Source: Prostheceraeus crozeri (taxonomy: Eukaryota > Platyhelminthes > Polycladida > Euryleptidae). Taken from it: a stretch of DNA of 64,000 nucleotides. Every line of letters starts with the position of its first letter. Position 1 is the stretch's first letter. Position numbers and translations under genes: made by a program. The stretch spans positions 62,001 through 126,000 of the forward strand of contig CAJQUW010015589.1 of assembly GCA_907163375.1 (NCBI GenBank), read 5' to 3'. Below the pieces are notes generated by a model that searched no databases, had not been told where the DNA came from, and saw only the letters and a program-made list of their open reading frames with translations. Below, piece by piece: positions 25,401 to 40,400 of the stretch.

Positions 25401-28400
25401 GTATAAGTCAATGTTGAAATTCCTTTCTGCCTGGAGATGATCACTGAGTAGTGATTGAAATTAATAGCGCAAGAGACTAAATAAGATAACATCAAATCAT
25501 TCTCGACTATTCCCTATCAACAAACTATGCTTTTTAGCCAAGACATTTTCAAATATTGAGCTACTTAACACCCATAACAAAGCATTGATAAGAAATAGAA
25601 AGATGAAGCAATTAAATGTGGAAGTATATATCAACTATTGAAGATGACACGGATTTACTTCAATTTTCAAAAGTATCCACCTCTGGAGCATGCTCATTAT
25701 CTGAACCAGCAAGACATCACCACTTATTTTAAATGAAAAGATGACTCAGTATAGGGATATGTAATTCAATTTAAAAAATGTTGAGTTATCACAAGATTTT
25801 GGACATGCTACTTATGTTCATGTGTATCAGGAGCATGGTGTTTGAAGGTTATGAGAGGATATTCAAGTCCTGAATGATATTGATTTAAAAATAGAGATGA
25901 AAAATTCCAAACAGAGACTGTGTCTTCTGTAATGTCAATCAAAAAGCGGAAGGACCCAAGTGTGAGTGACATTTCTCTCTTATTTCAAAACGGTTAAAAA
26001 AACCTATCTAACGTTTTCGGCTGCCGTACACCACCAGTGTCCAACATTTTTGGTTGGTGGACGCTAGCCGAAACGCTGGACAGCTTTTCCAACCGTCTTG
26101 AAATAAAAACGAATTATCACTCACACTTGGGTCCTTCAGCTTTTTGATTGAGAGATCTGGCATGTTTCATATCATAGCTGTGCCAAAAATGTGACTTTGA
26201 ATGAGCGTGAAGGAATGAGCATTGCGTTTCTATTGAGTCCTGACATTATATTTTACGTCGGTTAATCCTTTGATTTATTAGAACCCAGCTTTTATAATTT
26301 GACGGTTGGGGCCGGAACTGCGGTGTCGGTGTCTCTAGAATAAGGACGACAACGACCTCTTCCCGGTTGGCGTCCGGCACCGTGTCCTCCTCTCGGAAGA
26401 GCAGTTAAAGTGAGGACGTCAGGGTCTCCGACATTCGCACGAGCGGATTCGGTTCGCAAAATCTACGATGTCTACCCTCTGAAAAAACATCTGCAAAGGC
26501 TGCTTCGGTGGACTTGGAATAAAATTCTATTCAGACATGACAGATAGCAAAATTGATGTTAAAATGACCCTTTTACCAAGCCATTCGAGAGGATGGACAG
26601 GAGAAAGGGAATAAAGGAGAAAGGGAATAAAGAAAAGAATCGTAAGTCCGCTGGAAGAATTGATCGCCGAGATGGAGATGATGGGATGGTTGAAAGCCAA
26701 GGATGCTAAAGTTGTGTTGTGTCTGACGTTCTAGCTGAAGAGCGTTGCTTCTCAGCATTACATTATCTCGAACCCGATCCGGTGCGACGTAAATCTGAGA
26801 TCTGCGTAGATCTGTGGAGCTCCATGGCAGAGGATTTTGTAAGTACCGTTCTTTTCCTCTGCACTAATTGGTAGCGAAACTGATCCCCTCGTTTGTTTAT
26901 TGTTAACAGACGCTGTTTATTACAAAAACACAAATTTCCTTGATAATTTCATTACTTCATTACTAATGTCGGAGTCGGTGTCGGTTGAAAAAAGCACGTC
27001 ACAGCAGCCATGGTTGCCGGTTGTGTATGATTGATGCTATATCCACATTTTCAAATGCATAGTCTCCATATAATCGATGTCCGCTTGTATCTTTCATATA
27101 CCATTCTTAAGATGCACAGCTATGACTGTTTGAATTTGCTGATAATGTCGAAATTGAATGAGACTTGATTACGAAGCCGGTCATTTTTCTTAACCTTTAA
27201 TTGCGGAGGAAGTGATACTTACATGTCTTTCTTTACAGCAGTTCCAGAATAATTGCAACGAATTCTAGTGATACAATTTCATACTTAAAATAGTGTTTCG
27301 AAAATAGAAATACGTCATTGATATCATGAAGCTCGATTTTCTTGTCCCGTCTTTAATTTCATATCCGCTCGTGAAATCACGAATTAATGAGAGATTCCTT
27401 TACATTTTCAAAGTTGAGTGAAGAAGAATATCAATGACAATCTTGCTAACATCTCCTACTTTCAGGGATCTGTTTCACTCTCATGTGTAATTCACAAGGA
27501 CATGGAAATTCACTGGAGTATCACTGCTCGCATGTGAGGTTGACATAAATATATCAGAGATGAGAGTGATACGAAATATTCTTAGCTCGATAAACTGACT
27601 TCATTTGCATCCTAGCAGTCCCTATTCTATATTTTCGCAATTATTCGATTCAAATTCAATTTTGACATTTCTAAAAGGCCCTCTTGCGATTTTTGTGCAG
27701 TGGCCTATGCAATATTTAACTAACCAACTAAGAACTAGCTAACAAGGGGTTATTAAAACTTCACTGCAATTGATTTTTGGGAGGCAATTAATTAATTTCA
27801 ATTGCAACAGGAAGCAATCAGTGAATTTTAGTTGCAACAAGAACCAATCAATTAATTGCAATTATTTGTCATTAACCGCTTGAAGACTCATTTCTGACTT
27901 TGATTTCTTCATTCTGTTGTTTCAACTTATTGAATTAGGATACATGGGTCTACTTGCAAGTCGCATAATAGCTTGTCATTAGTTTGATGACTTGAGTAGA
28001 CCCATTGTCATGTCTTCGTGAGACACGCTCATCGCCCAATGTCAGAGGATTGAAAGTAAACGGGTGACCAAGTACCCAGAGCTGGCCAACGAGTAAGAAG
28101 CACTTTGAATGTACAGGTACTTCATACCATTCCTTTAAAGCACGGCTGTAGAACTTGTAGATTATTTCGACATGTTTCCCGGACTTAAGTCCAAATTCTA
28201 TTTTTTTAGTAGGACGATATTTTACGATTTCAGAGCAATCAAAGGTAAAACCATACAGCTTCTAGATAGAACTGAATGGTTTTGAGTTCAGGCAGTTGAT
28301 TCAAGATACTTCAGTGTGTAAGAATGACATCTGATCTGAATGGAACACGGAGATTGTGATAGTTTGTCCAGTATGCGACGGTTGATCATGTAATCTAAGC

Positions 28401-31400
28401 GATTTGAACGGTTGCCACGAAGCTAAGAGCAAGCAGTACAAACTTACACAATGCAATTTCTGCACTCATATAAACGTACTCTTTACTAAGCGATACAGGC
28501 AATATATGTCAATCATACAAACTAAGAAAACATGCAGAAAAGGTTTCCCAAAATTCCTCTGGGTGATGCACCAATGCCTCTTCACATAATTACATGCACT
28601 CTCGATTTCACCACAAGAACTGAACCTCATTGGACAGCAGTTGACGAAGCCAAGAATTTTTTTACCGATGTCATAATTGAATTGAACAAAACAAAGACAA
28701 GGTCACTAAAATGTTGTATGGTAGAGCTTTCGACAGCGTCTTTGTCAATCCAATGAACAATGATCACATAACAGAGTATAAGAAGGGAGGAAACTCTAGT
28801 ATCTATACTTAACCAAAGTACTGTAAGTTTCGTTCTGTTCTATGCTCTGTTTGATGGTTTGCTTGGATTGAAAAAGACGTCGAAAGCTTCCCAATACAAA
28901 ACTTTGAAAATCCTATCCTTGTTTTGTTTAATTCATTTGCGATGCCATAACCAAGACGTAAAGATCAGCAATTTCTATGCCATAGTTAATTAAGAGTCAA
29001 ACAAAAATGACCAACTGATTCCTCAATATTGTGAGTGATATCAAATGCTTGATTGCATTGCAATATGACAAGTCAGCTATAACATCGATAACTTTCATCT
29101 GCCAATGCATTGGTCAGTTATCGTGGTAGTTAATGCGAACTGGTAATTTAACTCACCTCAAAAGGAAATTTAGAAAAGCCCTGTGGTCACCAAATCGCTT
29201 CACTGGATAGAAAAGGGCTAAAAATCTTCATACGAATTTACAAATTACGATGTCACAAGAAATCGCAAGAGCTTTAAATCTAGATTTTTCTAACGAAAAA
29301 AGATTCCTTTTTTAAACAAACGAAATTTTGCCAAATTGCACTAACTCAAGATTATGATAGTATGAAAAATTGTACGATCGAATGTCGCACGGCTCACTGT
29401 TTCATAGCTTCGCATAACAATAAATTGCTTTCTCGATAACAAAATCTTGACATATTTACTGAATTCACTGTTGTAAATTCATAGCTTTAAAATCAAGATA
29501 TAAAATCTGTTAACTAATCAGCACAACAGACGCCGATTATCAAAACATGAACAGCATTTTAATGATAAGACGAGCTGATAGCTTCGATTGGGATCACTGC
29601 GCCATGGTGAGCACACCTTCATCTATTAAAACTGATAAATAGAATCAATAGATTTAATTGGCATTGAATGTTAAATAATTATGAACATACATTTCATTAG
29701 AATTGCTAAATAGTAAACAGCGTCCATTGCATCCAAACTAACAAATCTTTTTTGAAAATTGTGCGAATATGCCCTTGTTTGCACACTGTTGACATGCTCA
29801 TACGGCTACAACATCATCAGATGAAGATAAAATGGCTCACCTGCGTTGCCGGTCGACGCAGACCCAGGATGAGAGGAATAATTGGCAGGGAGATCACCAC
29901 GTGCGGAGGTCAGATAACTCGGAGTAGTCCACTGATGGTCGGGGTCTGAAGTGGGCGCTTGGAGATGCAGTCGCTGCAAACAGAAGCACTCCAGGAAGTC
30001 CACTGCCTTCGTCTCGTGTAAATTCCGATTGCTATGAAATCGCGTGAGGAAGGCGTGGAGGAGGAGATTGTAATAGCGTGGTTGTGGCATAAAGCGGAGG
30101 TAGCGTGAAGTTTCGATAGGAGAGGAGCAAGGGAAGACCCTCTGGAAGCCTCCAGCACGGCTCCATTCATCGACTGACTCCGTCAGTATCCTGAGATCGT
30201 CTGGCGTAATGCAGTCAAATATCGTCTGCTGAACCTGAAGGGAACACAGGACAGATGCAGAATACACACATGCACTTCCACATTTCTTCATCGAAGTTAT
30301 GATATACAACAACTTGAGTCATGAACGGGTATCAAAATGCAGCAGTCACAGAAATTTAATTGAACAGACGCGACAGCTCGTAATTGTAGTCACATATTAC
30401 GCGGAGGGCTGCTAAATCAGGTGATTGCCCGAAACGAAAACATCTTAATTACTTTTGAAATATCCAGAGTTCGCACGCGGAGCATTGTGCTTGTGGGAGC
30501 ATTGTGGGAGTTCTAGGCGGCCATTCTGAAACTTCCAGCAGTTTTCGGACGAATTTGACGGATGATTCTTCACGATGCAAATTTCGGTAATTCTATGTTC
30601 ATTGTAACCCTTCATAAATGGACATAGCTTCAAAATATTGAAGAAAATGGTAGGTCTACACCAGTCATCAGCGAAATTGGCATCGTTCAAATGAATTCTG
30701 CGGTGGACAATACATTCGAACCAAATAGATGTCTACACAATTAGTATTTTTAAAACACCACAAGCAGCGTAAATATCAACTGACAACTGTGCACAAAACG
30801 ACACTTTCGTTAGTAACAATTTAGAACTAACCATATGCAGAGATAGCTCTATCACTTGCAGCAGCAACATTTAATTATCGTCTTTAGGAAATTGGAAATA
30901 GAATTCCTTTGAATATCGGTTGCATAAATCGTAAATAACCTCTATCGATACTTTAGAGGTACAGATTGCAGATGGTCTGATTATCTTGCTTTTCTAGATG
31001 ACATAATAAAATCCAACTGTCGAAGTAATTCTAGAATCTGGATAGCAGATCAAGTCCCGAGAATGTTGAGAACGATTACCGACAATACTCATCATTGGCC
31101 AATCCTACATGTCATTGTTATATAATACAAATGATCCACGACAGATGTTAGGAACGAAGAAAATTAACAAGACCTCTGTCCTGACAATCATAGGTTTGAA
31201 CACTTTGAAATATATATATAGCCTAATGTAATGGTATTATATATTGACATTTAACTAGCAACTACAAGCAAAACGCGCACTTCTGGTTCACTGATGAATA
31301 GAAAAATCTTGAATCTTATACTGTTCCTGTGATAGTCTACAACAAATATGTTTAAACGCACTACTAAAAGATTACAATATTTCGGCTTCATAATTTGCTA

Positions 31401-34400
31401 ACATCCATTGGCGAGAGTCAATGCTTCAAAATCATCAGTTAATTCATTATTCATCGTGGAATACAAATAGTAAATAAAGTACAGCTCATTCTTATTAATG
31501 CTTTCTACAGTTCAAATCTGCTAAAGCCTAACATATACAGCCCACTATAATAATCACTACAATAATTCCTTTCCAAGACAAATCTTAGCGCAGCGAGTTG
31601 TATAAGCCAAACTGCTGCGGTTACATTTCTAACATTTTCAATTATTACGGACAGATTACATGAAAATGAATATTATAGATCACTAGATGATGCAGCTACA
31701 GTTCAAGAAATTACATGTAGTATTAAACTACATGAAGCATCAGAATAACAAGCTTTGATATTCGCTGCATTTTTCCCTGCTGTGGTTTGATACTTTTTAA
31801 TGAACACAACTTGCGAAGACAAAGGCTGATGTTATACTTGTTCATATCGAAAGGGAAGAAATCATTAGAAGAGCAAATCCCTTATATGTGATCAGGCCGC
31901 AATAACGGTGAGCATTTTTTATCGAGGAAATGCCTTGACCACTTGCAATAATTAATTTTCAGTATAGACAAACCAAGTAAAAGGTGCTACATTTCCATAT
32001 TTTATCTTAACATTCCTACTATTCATGTGTTATAGCGCATTATCAAGAAAACTGTGTCATGTATAGAAAAGAAATCAACATGAATTCAGGGCAAGTTTTA
32101 AGAACACGGTTTAAGGAGCATCTGCAATTAGCGCAATCACCGGTCTATAGACATAAAAACGCATGTAGACGTGAGCCTGTAGAGATCAGCATATAAATCA
32201 CACCCGGTTGAGGGGTTGAAAGACTTTCTTAATAATGTATGTAAATCCTTCTTCATGAAGACATTGGCATCCCTATTTTTTAGAAATTGGAGGCTGGGTG
32301 GGCTTAAACAAAATATTGGGTGGTTGCATATCATTTCCATCATCAATCTGGGAATAGCTTGACTTCTATGAGATACCATACTGTGATGCATGCTTGCCTT
32401 GCATTCATGTTGGTTTCTTTTGTATACACAGCTTTCTTGATAACAACTACGGCACATGAATAGCCGAAATGTATAGATATATAAAAATCAAAATAATATT
32501 CAGGATAGGCGGAAAGTTGGTACCTATTTTGAAAAGTCTCTAATTCGTTGAGTACTGTTCAGGTTTGCATCGCATTCAAGCCTGATGTGTATCAAGCCCT
32601 GCAATTTTTCTCTTAAAAGTTTCATATTGAGATTTTTAACACTTTCAGATTTCTATGATTGAAAAGTTAAGTTTTTATCAGATTTTGAAAAGCTCGATTG
32701 ATATAGTGGCACAGATTTCTGAATATATAGCTTTAAATTTGTCTTAACTTGATTTACTTAAATTTTTATTACGTATTCAGTTTCAATCGAATGAAATGGT
32801 AGACCGCCTAACATTGAAACAACGTGCTCAAGTGGCTGCTCGTTATGAAGTATTCCAGTCAGTTGTTGCCGTGCAACGATGGTGGAAATTCATCCATGGT
32901 CGCCATGCTCATCTGAATCCGCGGACAATTAAGAACTGTCATTCAAAGCTGATGACGGGCAGTTGCGTAACTGATGCCTACAGGAGTGGACACCCTTCAA
33001 CTATCAGTAGACCAGACACAGTAGGCGTTGTTTCAGACATGTTCACCCTATGTCCGGGTGAGTCAACTCGACAGGCAACGCGCGAATCCGATATTTTTCG
33101 ATACGTCTTTATCGTCTGCGAATCATGACACTCGTCTTGAATATGGAGTACAAATGCTCTATTGGCATGAAATAAATCCAAACTTTTTTCACATTTTGTG
33201 GAGCAACGAAACAGTGTCTTATGTTGGTGGCTTCGTCAATCGTCACAACTGCAACTGCTGGGCAGAAAGCGGTCCTAGGATTCGTGCAGAGAAATTTCAA
33301 TCAAGGCTGAGTGTGACTGTCTGGTGCGCATGACGGCAGATGCTATCGTGTGTCCTTTCCTCCAACGTGCACGATGAATTCACAGCGATGCCTTGTCATG
33401 TTACAGGAGAAAGTGTGGCCGGTCATCAGCATATGGGAAAATATCAAAGTTTGATTTTAATGCATAACGGGTGATCCTCCTCATTACGCCCATGTGGTAA
33501 GGGAGTGGCTTGATGAGCAGTTCCCAGGGCGTTGTTTAGGTCGCCGAGGTCATGATCAATGGCCAGCCAGAAGTCCTGATTTGACCCCATGCGACCTTCT
33601 TTCTTTGGGGATGGACAAAGGAAGAAGTTTATCATTCAAACCAAGGACACTTCCTGAGCTTGAGAGCTAAGTTCGGAACTTTTTATCTTCTGTACCTCTG
33701 GATTTTCTCAGGCAGTCATTGGACATCATGCCTGATCGACTTCGCAACTTATTAGGGCGATCGGGTGCTCACATTGAGTTTTAGTATCTTACAATTTCTT
33801 CCAATAATTGTTTTAATTAGGAAATTGACTTTTTACTCAATTTATGGAAACGTTGAAAAATTAGATTTGTACATTTACACGTAGCAAAAATCTTGCATCT
33901 TTGTGAATTTCAATTATCTTAAAACAGATTTAAAGCTATTTCTCCATAAATCTGTGCCACTATGTCAATCGAGCTTTTCAAAATCTGATAAAAACTGTAA
34001 ATTTTCATTCAAAGAAATCTGAAACTATTAAGAATCTAACTATGAAACTTTGAAGAGAAAAATGACAAGGTTTGATACACATCAGGCTTGAATGCGATGC
34101 AAACCTGAACAGCACTTAACGAATTAGAGACTTTTCAAAATAGGTGCTAACTTTCCGCCCACCTTGTATAATAGATATTAAAATAAAAATGGACATTTTT
34201 TATTTAGAAGATAATAATTGTGTATTTTCGCATACTTTAGTCGCACGCGATGTGTCGAGTTGCATCAATAGTTTTAGCTATTTCTGTAACTCACCAGCTC
34301 ATCATGGGCACGTTGGCAAAAGAAGGCATGCTTGGCGCGCTCGTCGGAAGATAGCATGGGATCCCACAACCGTTTGTCCGTTACCAGCGGACTCGAGGGC

Positions 34401-37400
34401 TCGTATCGGCTCCAATCAGATGGCATGGCCATCTGCGCCTGCACCAAATCATTCTTCTCTGGGATCTCGTAACCAGCAAGGTTCAACATGTCCTGCAAAA
34501 GGGGGAAAGTTGAGTTAGCTCGACCATGAGCGGACTGTCATGAGAATCATGTCATACCGATATCATGTGGCCTTTAATGTTGATATCGAGCTTGCTGTCG
34601 GAATGCAAACTTGGGGAGATGTTACACTCCAGGATCCAAGGTTTGAACGATTCGTCTAACAGAATATCGAAGCCGAAAAGTTCATGAACGGAATGTCTTC
34701 GCCGGACGTATATCTTCACCATGGAATTGATGAGAGACTCTGCTGAGATGATCGTTTTCACCACGACGTCCTTGATTGAACTCCAGATCTCGTCAGTGTC
34801 CACATTGAAGTGTTCCCGAAGGTACGGCCACAGCAGTTTGAGAGACCTGAAGCATTTTATTTCCACATTACGGAAAAGTTATCTTACATACTACTTCTAC
34901 TATACATTCAGCAGTGACAAACGACTACTTTGATATACCAAAGAAATTCATTCCTTACCGAAATTACACAAGTGATCGTGCAGTAGTAGATTCTCGTGTT
35001 CAATCATCTGAATGAACTGGTATCACTTTTGAGATCATTAAACAACCATACAACTACATAACGGATCTACATCGCTATTAGATTGGAATGAAAGGAACGT
35101 ACAACCTCTTGACGTTTGTAGATAAAATTCTCATCATGATGACTTTAAACAGTGCATTACCAATGAGGATGCTCGATGAGCTCCTACTTCTGACTATTCG
35201 TAGCATATTGATGAGTGTTTGAGGCAATTTTATGTTGATGATACTGGAATGATTGCATTCGAATCATGCCTCACATTACACACAACGTTATTTCTATATT
35301 CACGATCGATCATCCAAATTAACTAAATTCAGCAAATGGAGCAGTAATTAAGAAAAGCTTGAAAGCATCACACCCACCACTTGTGTCCTTGTCGCACAGT
35401 ATCATCGCTGTTGGACTTATAATCCATGTTCTTCTTGTTCACCGAGTAGTTGGTAAGATGCATGAAACGGTTGCTTAGATTTTTGGTTGATGCCGAATAC
35501 CTAAAATGAGCAAATACTTAATAAATGGGCGTATGTTCCCCATTATGTTTCAAAAACCTTGCGTCTTACTTTTGAGAAGCAAAACGAACCAAGCCATCCT
35601 CGTGAACATAGATTCGCAGAGGATCAAAGCTAGTGACGTAGACGTAGATTCGGAGATCAAATTTGGAGCCATTGATGAGTAGGGGCTTGTAGAGATATCT
35701 GGAGGAGCAGAAAAAGTACTTAGTTAGAGAATTGAAATGCCTGTTCTACATGAATATGTTGAATGACAACAATAAGATCCTGCATTCGAAATTTTCCACC
35801 TCGTGAAGAAGCACATGCTGTCTCACTCTTATCAAGCTTCTAAAATTTTAATGTAGCAGATTGAAGCAATATTCTGATACTAAAAAAATAAAGCAACATC
35901 AGATAGAACATCCAAGTTATTGAAATAGTCAGCGAATTGCAATAACACGATAAAAATATGTTTTCTCTCTGTTCTTCTAATACGAGGACCAACACCTAGG
36001 AAAAATGTGAAAACGGATCATTTTGACGAGTTTTCCGGTCGAAATTGGGTGAGATGTTCAGGTTCGCCACGTTCGCATAGTTTTCTTTCGATTTTAGCTA
36101 TAAATCGAACTTAAGGTTAATTGAAAATAATTGGGTCAAAAAAATCGGATTGATATTCGCTTCGATTTACTCAATTCCGGTCTATAAAATCAGCGGCAAA
36201 GGACAAAAATTTAGAATCGGGTGAATAGCAAAAAAGCATTTTTCTAACGATTGGAATAAAAACGTCAAAAATTAGCCCTACGAAACCTCGTGATATCTGC
36301 GTTGTCTGTGAGGAACAGCATTGCATCAGGTGTAAACGGAAAAGACAAGCAGCTTTGGGATAATTAGATGGTCCTTGTTTCAGCAACATTTATGACTGAT
36401 GATAAAATATAGAAATGGAAACACGCCAATGGAAGTCAGAAAATATAATTCCGGCTGCCATAACGAGGCCGAGTATGAGACATTCACAAAATGACGTATA
36501 ACGGAACCTGTGAGTAACACGAATCTGAGGGTCTGCTGAGTTCTACCAGATTCCTCTTCTTGCCAAACAGGATCAAGGAAAAACACATGTAGATCCAATA
36601 CAGAGCACATTGAAGAGTTTCGTCAAAATAAACATTTCAATTTTTTCTCTGATTATGTGAGAGGTAGCCCAGAGCCATAAAATTCAGCATGAAACGTCTT
36701 CTTGTCAGAGACTTAGGTATTCGTGCTTTATTGTCGATGAAACTAAACACGTTTAGGTTAAGCAAACCCCTTAATGCCGGCAAGGCAACCACAATATTTG
36801 GATTAATTTCAGAAACATCCAACCCCGATCTCTCACACAGCAACCAAAAGCATGATGGCATCACCCACACATTCACATGGCAGGAAATGGCATTGAAGAT
36901 ATTCCACACCAAACAAATGTAGCTCTAAACTGAGCACTTCTCACTAATTGGAGAAAGCACAGAAAATTTCATTTTCACTGAAAACTTTAATTAGCTTCCC
37001 ATTTGATTTACATGTGTTTTCATTTGGTTCCGTGTGACAAGAAGAGGAATCGTGTAGAACTCGGCAGACGCACCATTCGTAGCAGGCATAGTACAACATT
37101 CTGTGAAAGCCTCATTTTCGGCCATGTTGTTCCCTGTAGCTGGTGGCCGTACTAAAACTCACCGTTGAACGATGACTGGTCGCTTCTTCGGAATTTGCGA
37201 CCATTTGTGAACTACACGAACACCTATGCCTCGGGCACAAGCCGGTGGTTTGACGATCCACTTCTGCTTCGCTCCACCGTCTTCCCAAACTCTCTTCAAC
37301 TGCTTCATATCGGACGGAAGGCAAAATGTTTGCGGGAAGAAGTTGTACTCTCTCTTTCCATGTTGTACTTGCATCTTATAAAGATTGCGCCATAATCGAT

Positions 37401-40400
37401 CCTTTCGACCAATTTGGAATGTACCGGGAAAATGGTTGATCTGAAACCAAAAATTGTTAGTCATTACAAGAATTATATACACCAACTAGTACCTTCCAGA
37501 ACAACTGAACCACATAAGATCCAGTGTCTGATGTATCTCACTCCGGTTTTCATAGGTGCTTAATAAGATTCAAGTTCACGGAGATAACAGATCGGCAAAA
37601 CGGATGCTTTGAATATTTGCTGTAATCACTTCTTGAGAGTAGTCGCACATGTCTTAATTTACCAGTAACACTTATCTTAAAATTATATACACCACAACCG
37701 AAAAATCACGATTCTAAATTCAATTTAATGGGCTGCATGAGACAGAAAGTGATTTTTAGGAGTTTTTGTGATGCGTTGCATCAGAAACAACCGGGTAGTA
37801 CTGTTCAAATGTAAGCAGCTTCGACTTCCATGACGCATGTGCCGGTCAGTGAAAGACAAGAACTTGTGCAGAAATATGCATTGATTAAAACTCGGTGACA
37901 GCCGGCGTGAACTCACTTTCAAAGTCATATCAGAACCGCATTTTAAACGAGAGATGGTATGTTTAATCTCCATTGTATTGTGAATAGACAGAACGCTAAC
38001 AAGTGGACAGCACGTTGAAAGAAGCGCCGGAATCAACTTCTGACAGTTTCTAGTCTACACTTTAGTATATTCAAGAATTTTATGTAAAAAAAACTTGCAG
38101 GAGAAAGTTGCTTTGACATTACTGTCATCGCCAATAGTTGAAAAAAAATATTGGCTTAAATTTCAAACAATTTTGCAATAACAGTGCAAATGAGCTAACC
38201 TGTCCATTGTTGGAGGTTGGATTAGGTAATTTATTTTATTTGTTCTAGGAGCATCTCTCTATGATTCGCAGTCATTTGCTTCGAAAATGGACATCTTTGT
38301 ATTTCCGCGATGTTGTAGAGCACAAAGACTTTGTAAAAATGTCATAGCACAAATAAATGACTGAGAACTGCTGTGAACCATCGCACATTCATCACCTATC
38401 ATGACTGTATTAGACATCAATATTAGAGGAAAAAACAAATCTGTAATGTAAACACAAATCTGGTACATTCAGCATGGTTTCACAAATTCGGTGCCTAGGG
38501 CTATATTTTAATGTCAACTCAAGATGAATATCACACGTATGCGAATTCGATTGCGAATCACGGCACAATAAAATATTTTCCCATGCGCCACGAGTCGTCC
38601 TAGTTTCTCACAAGAATTCTCATCAATTCGCAACAGTTCGTACAATTCTTCAAAATTCGCCAACTGACGGAGAATTTTTTGAAATTTCCAAAAACGATTC
38701 GCATACCACAGCGATATGGTTACGAACGATTGCGAATCACGGCGAATTCGAATATTTTCCTATGCGCCACAAGTCGTCCTAGTTTCTCACAAGAATTCGC
38801 ATCAATTTGCAACAGTTCGCACAGTTCTTCAAAGTTCGCCAATTAACGGAGAATTTTTTGAAATTTCCAAAATCATTCGCATACCACGGCGATATGGTTA
38901 CGAACGATTGCGAATCACGGCGAATTCGAATATTTTCCTATGCGCCACAAGTCGTCCTAGTTTCTCACAAGAATTCGCATCAATTTGCAACAGTTCGCAC
39001 AGTTCTTCAAAGTTCGCCAATTAACGGAGAATTTTTTGAAATTTCCAAAATCATTCGCATACCACGGCGATATGGCTACGAAGCGATTGCGAATTTTAAT
39101 TCGCCGTGATTCGCAATCGAATTCACGTACGTGTGAAAGCCCCTTAAAAGTTACACATCGTGGCAATGAGTGCAGTAGCTACATGCAGGTACACCGACAA
39201 AAGCACAGCATCATCACCGTTCCACAGCTTTGTATTGAGACACATGTGCATCGCTGTTTCTTAGAACATCACCAAAGTGAAATTTCCTGCGACAAAATCC
39301 GAAGTTAGAATTACCTCCAATACAGTCTTTCACCGGACGTCTGCAATATCACCTTTGAAACTACAGACAATCACATAATTTCAGCCATCATTATTAACTG
39401 AAAAATAGCTTATTTTGCAACCATTCTTAGCCGCGGAAATATTAACAAAATAAGAGTTACATCACAATGAATCACTCGACTGTACATCAATTACTTCGTA
39501 AGAGAAGCTTTGCCTCACAACTAGCATGTCAATGACATCATTCTACAGTCTACACATTCAAGCTTGAAAACTGCCAATAGCTGCCCTGCTGTAGGTGTCC
39601 ACCAAGGAAATCTGCATGCTTGTGTTCATATCTCAGGCACCGTATTTATTCCATTAGAACCAGTGTGAGGACAGTCAAAATCCCTGGGCAGCCTATTTTT
39701 GTTATATCTCCCTCAAATACCTGGGATCGTCTAGAAGGCGTAATTACGATTCAGCTATTATCAATCTCCAAGTCATTATTCATCACGTTTTTCCTTAACA
39801 GTGCAATCAATTGATTTGATGATCTGAATGAATAACCTAGCCTTCAACAACCTTACTAATTATCAACTTTCACTCGCGAACAGCCAAAACATTTACCAGT
39901 AAGTTATTATCGGCTGGGAAGAAAGCGATTGCTGATGTGAAAGCGATAAAAATTTGATGTGCTTGTTACATGAATTTAAAGAAAATTATTATTAAACTTC
40001 TGTGATTAACTGATATTCATTCTATCAAGAGAGGAGAAGTATAGAAGATATTCAGTCAATTAAAAGTCAGAGGCAAAATAATGGAAAAAGAAATACTACT
40101 TGAGCATTAGAAAATTTTTTAGTCACTATTTTTCACACTTTAAATGATATTTGACTTACATACATAAATATAGAAGTTATTTTTACTGATTTAATACAAC
40201 CCAGGCCCCAAATAGAATCCGGGGATTCTATAAGAAGGAATTGTGGAAGCAGGCAAGTGAACAACTTTAAACTATTTTAAGGAGAGCGTAAGTTAAAGCA
40301 AAAACGGATATCACTCGTTCCATGAAGGCAAAAGCAACTCAACTGAGAAAAATACTTTATTACAGATGTCGTCTCACTTATTCGACAGTAAATTTTCGCC

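Larger units (their letters stand above)
25141..25520. repeat. Inverted repeat with arms of about 165 bp carrying hammerhead motifs
   Basis: 25141-25303 and 25353-25520 are inverted copies about 50 bp apart. Divergent hammerhead-like motifs lie in the arms at 25192-25233 (minus) and 25428-25469 (plus). Same plan as the pair at 18599-18867, but no target duplication was found. Confidence 0.85.

Noticed and set aside
29910-30170. Other-frame open reading inside the 29841-30234 exon
   Set aside because: Shadow of the supported exon frame; no homology of its own.
32098-32145. LRTRFKEHL string similar to a GIY-YIG endonuclease
   Set aside because: Too short, with stops on both sides and no YIG motif nearby.
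38716-39308. Repeated plus-strand frames of about 100 codons with near-identical sequence
   Set aside because: They only repeat because of the 178-bp tandem units; no coding signature.
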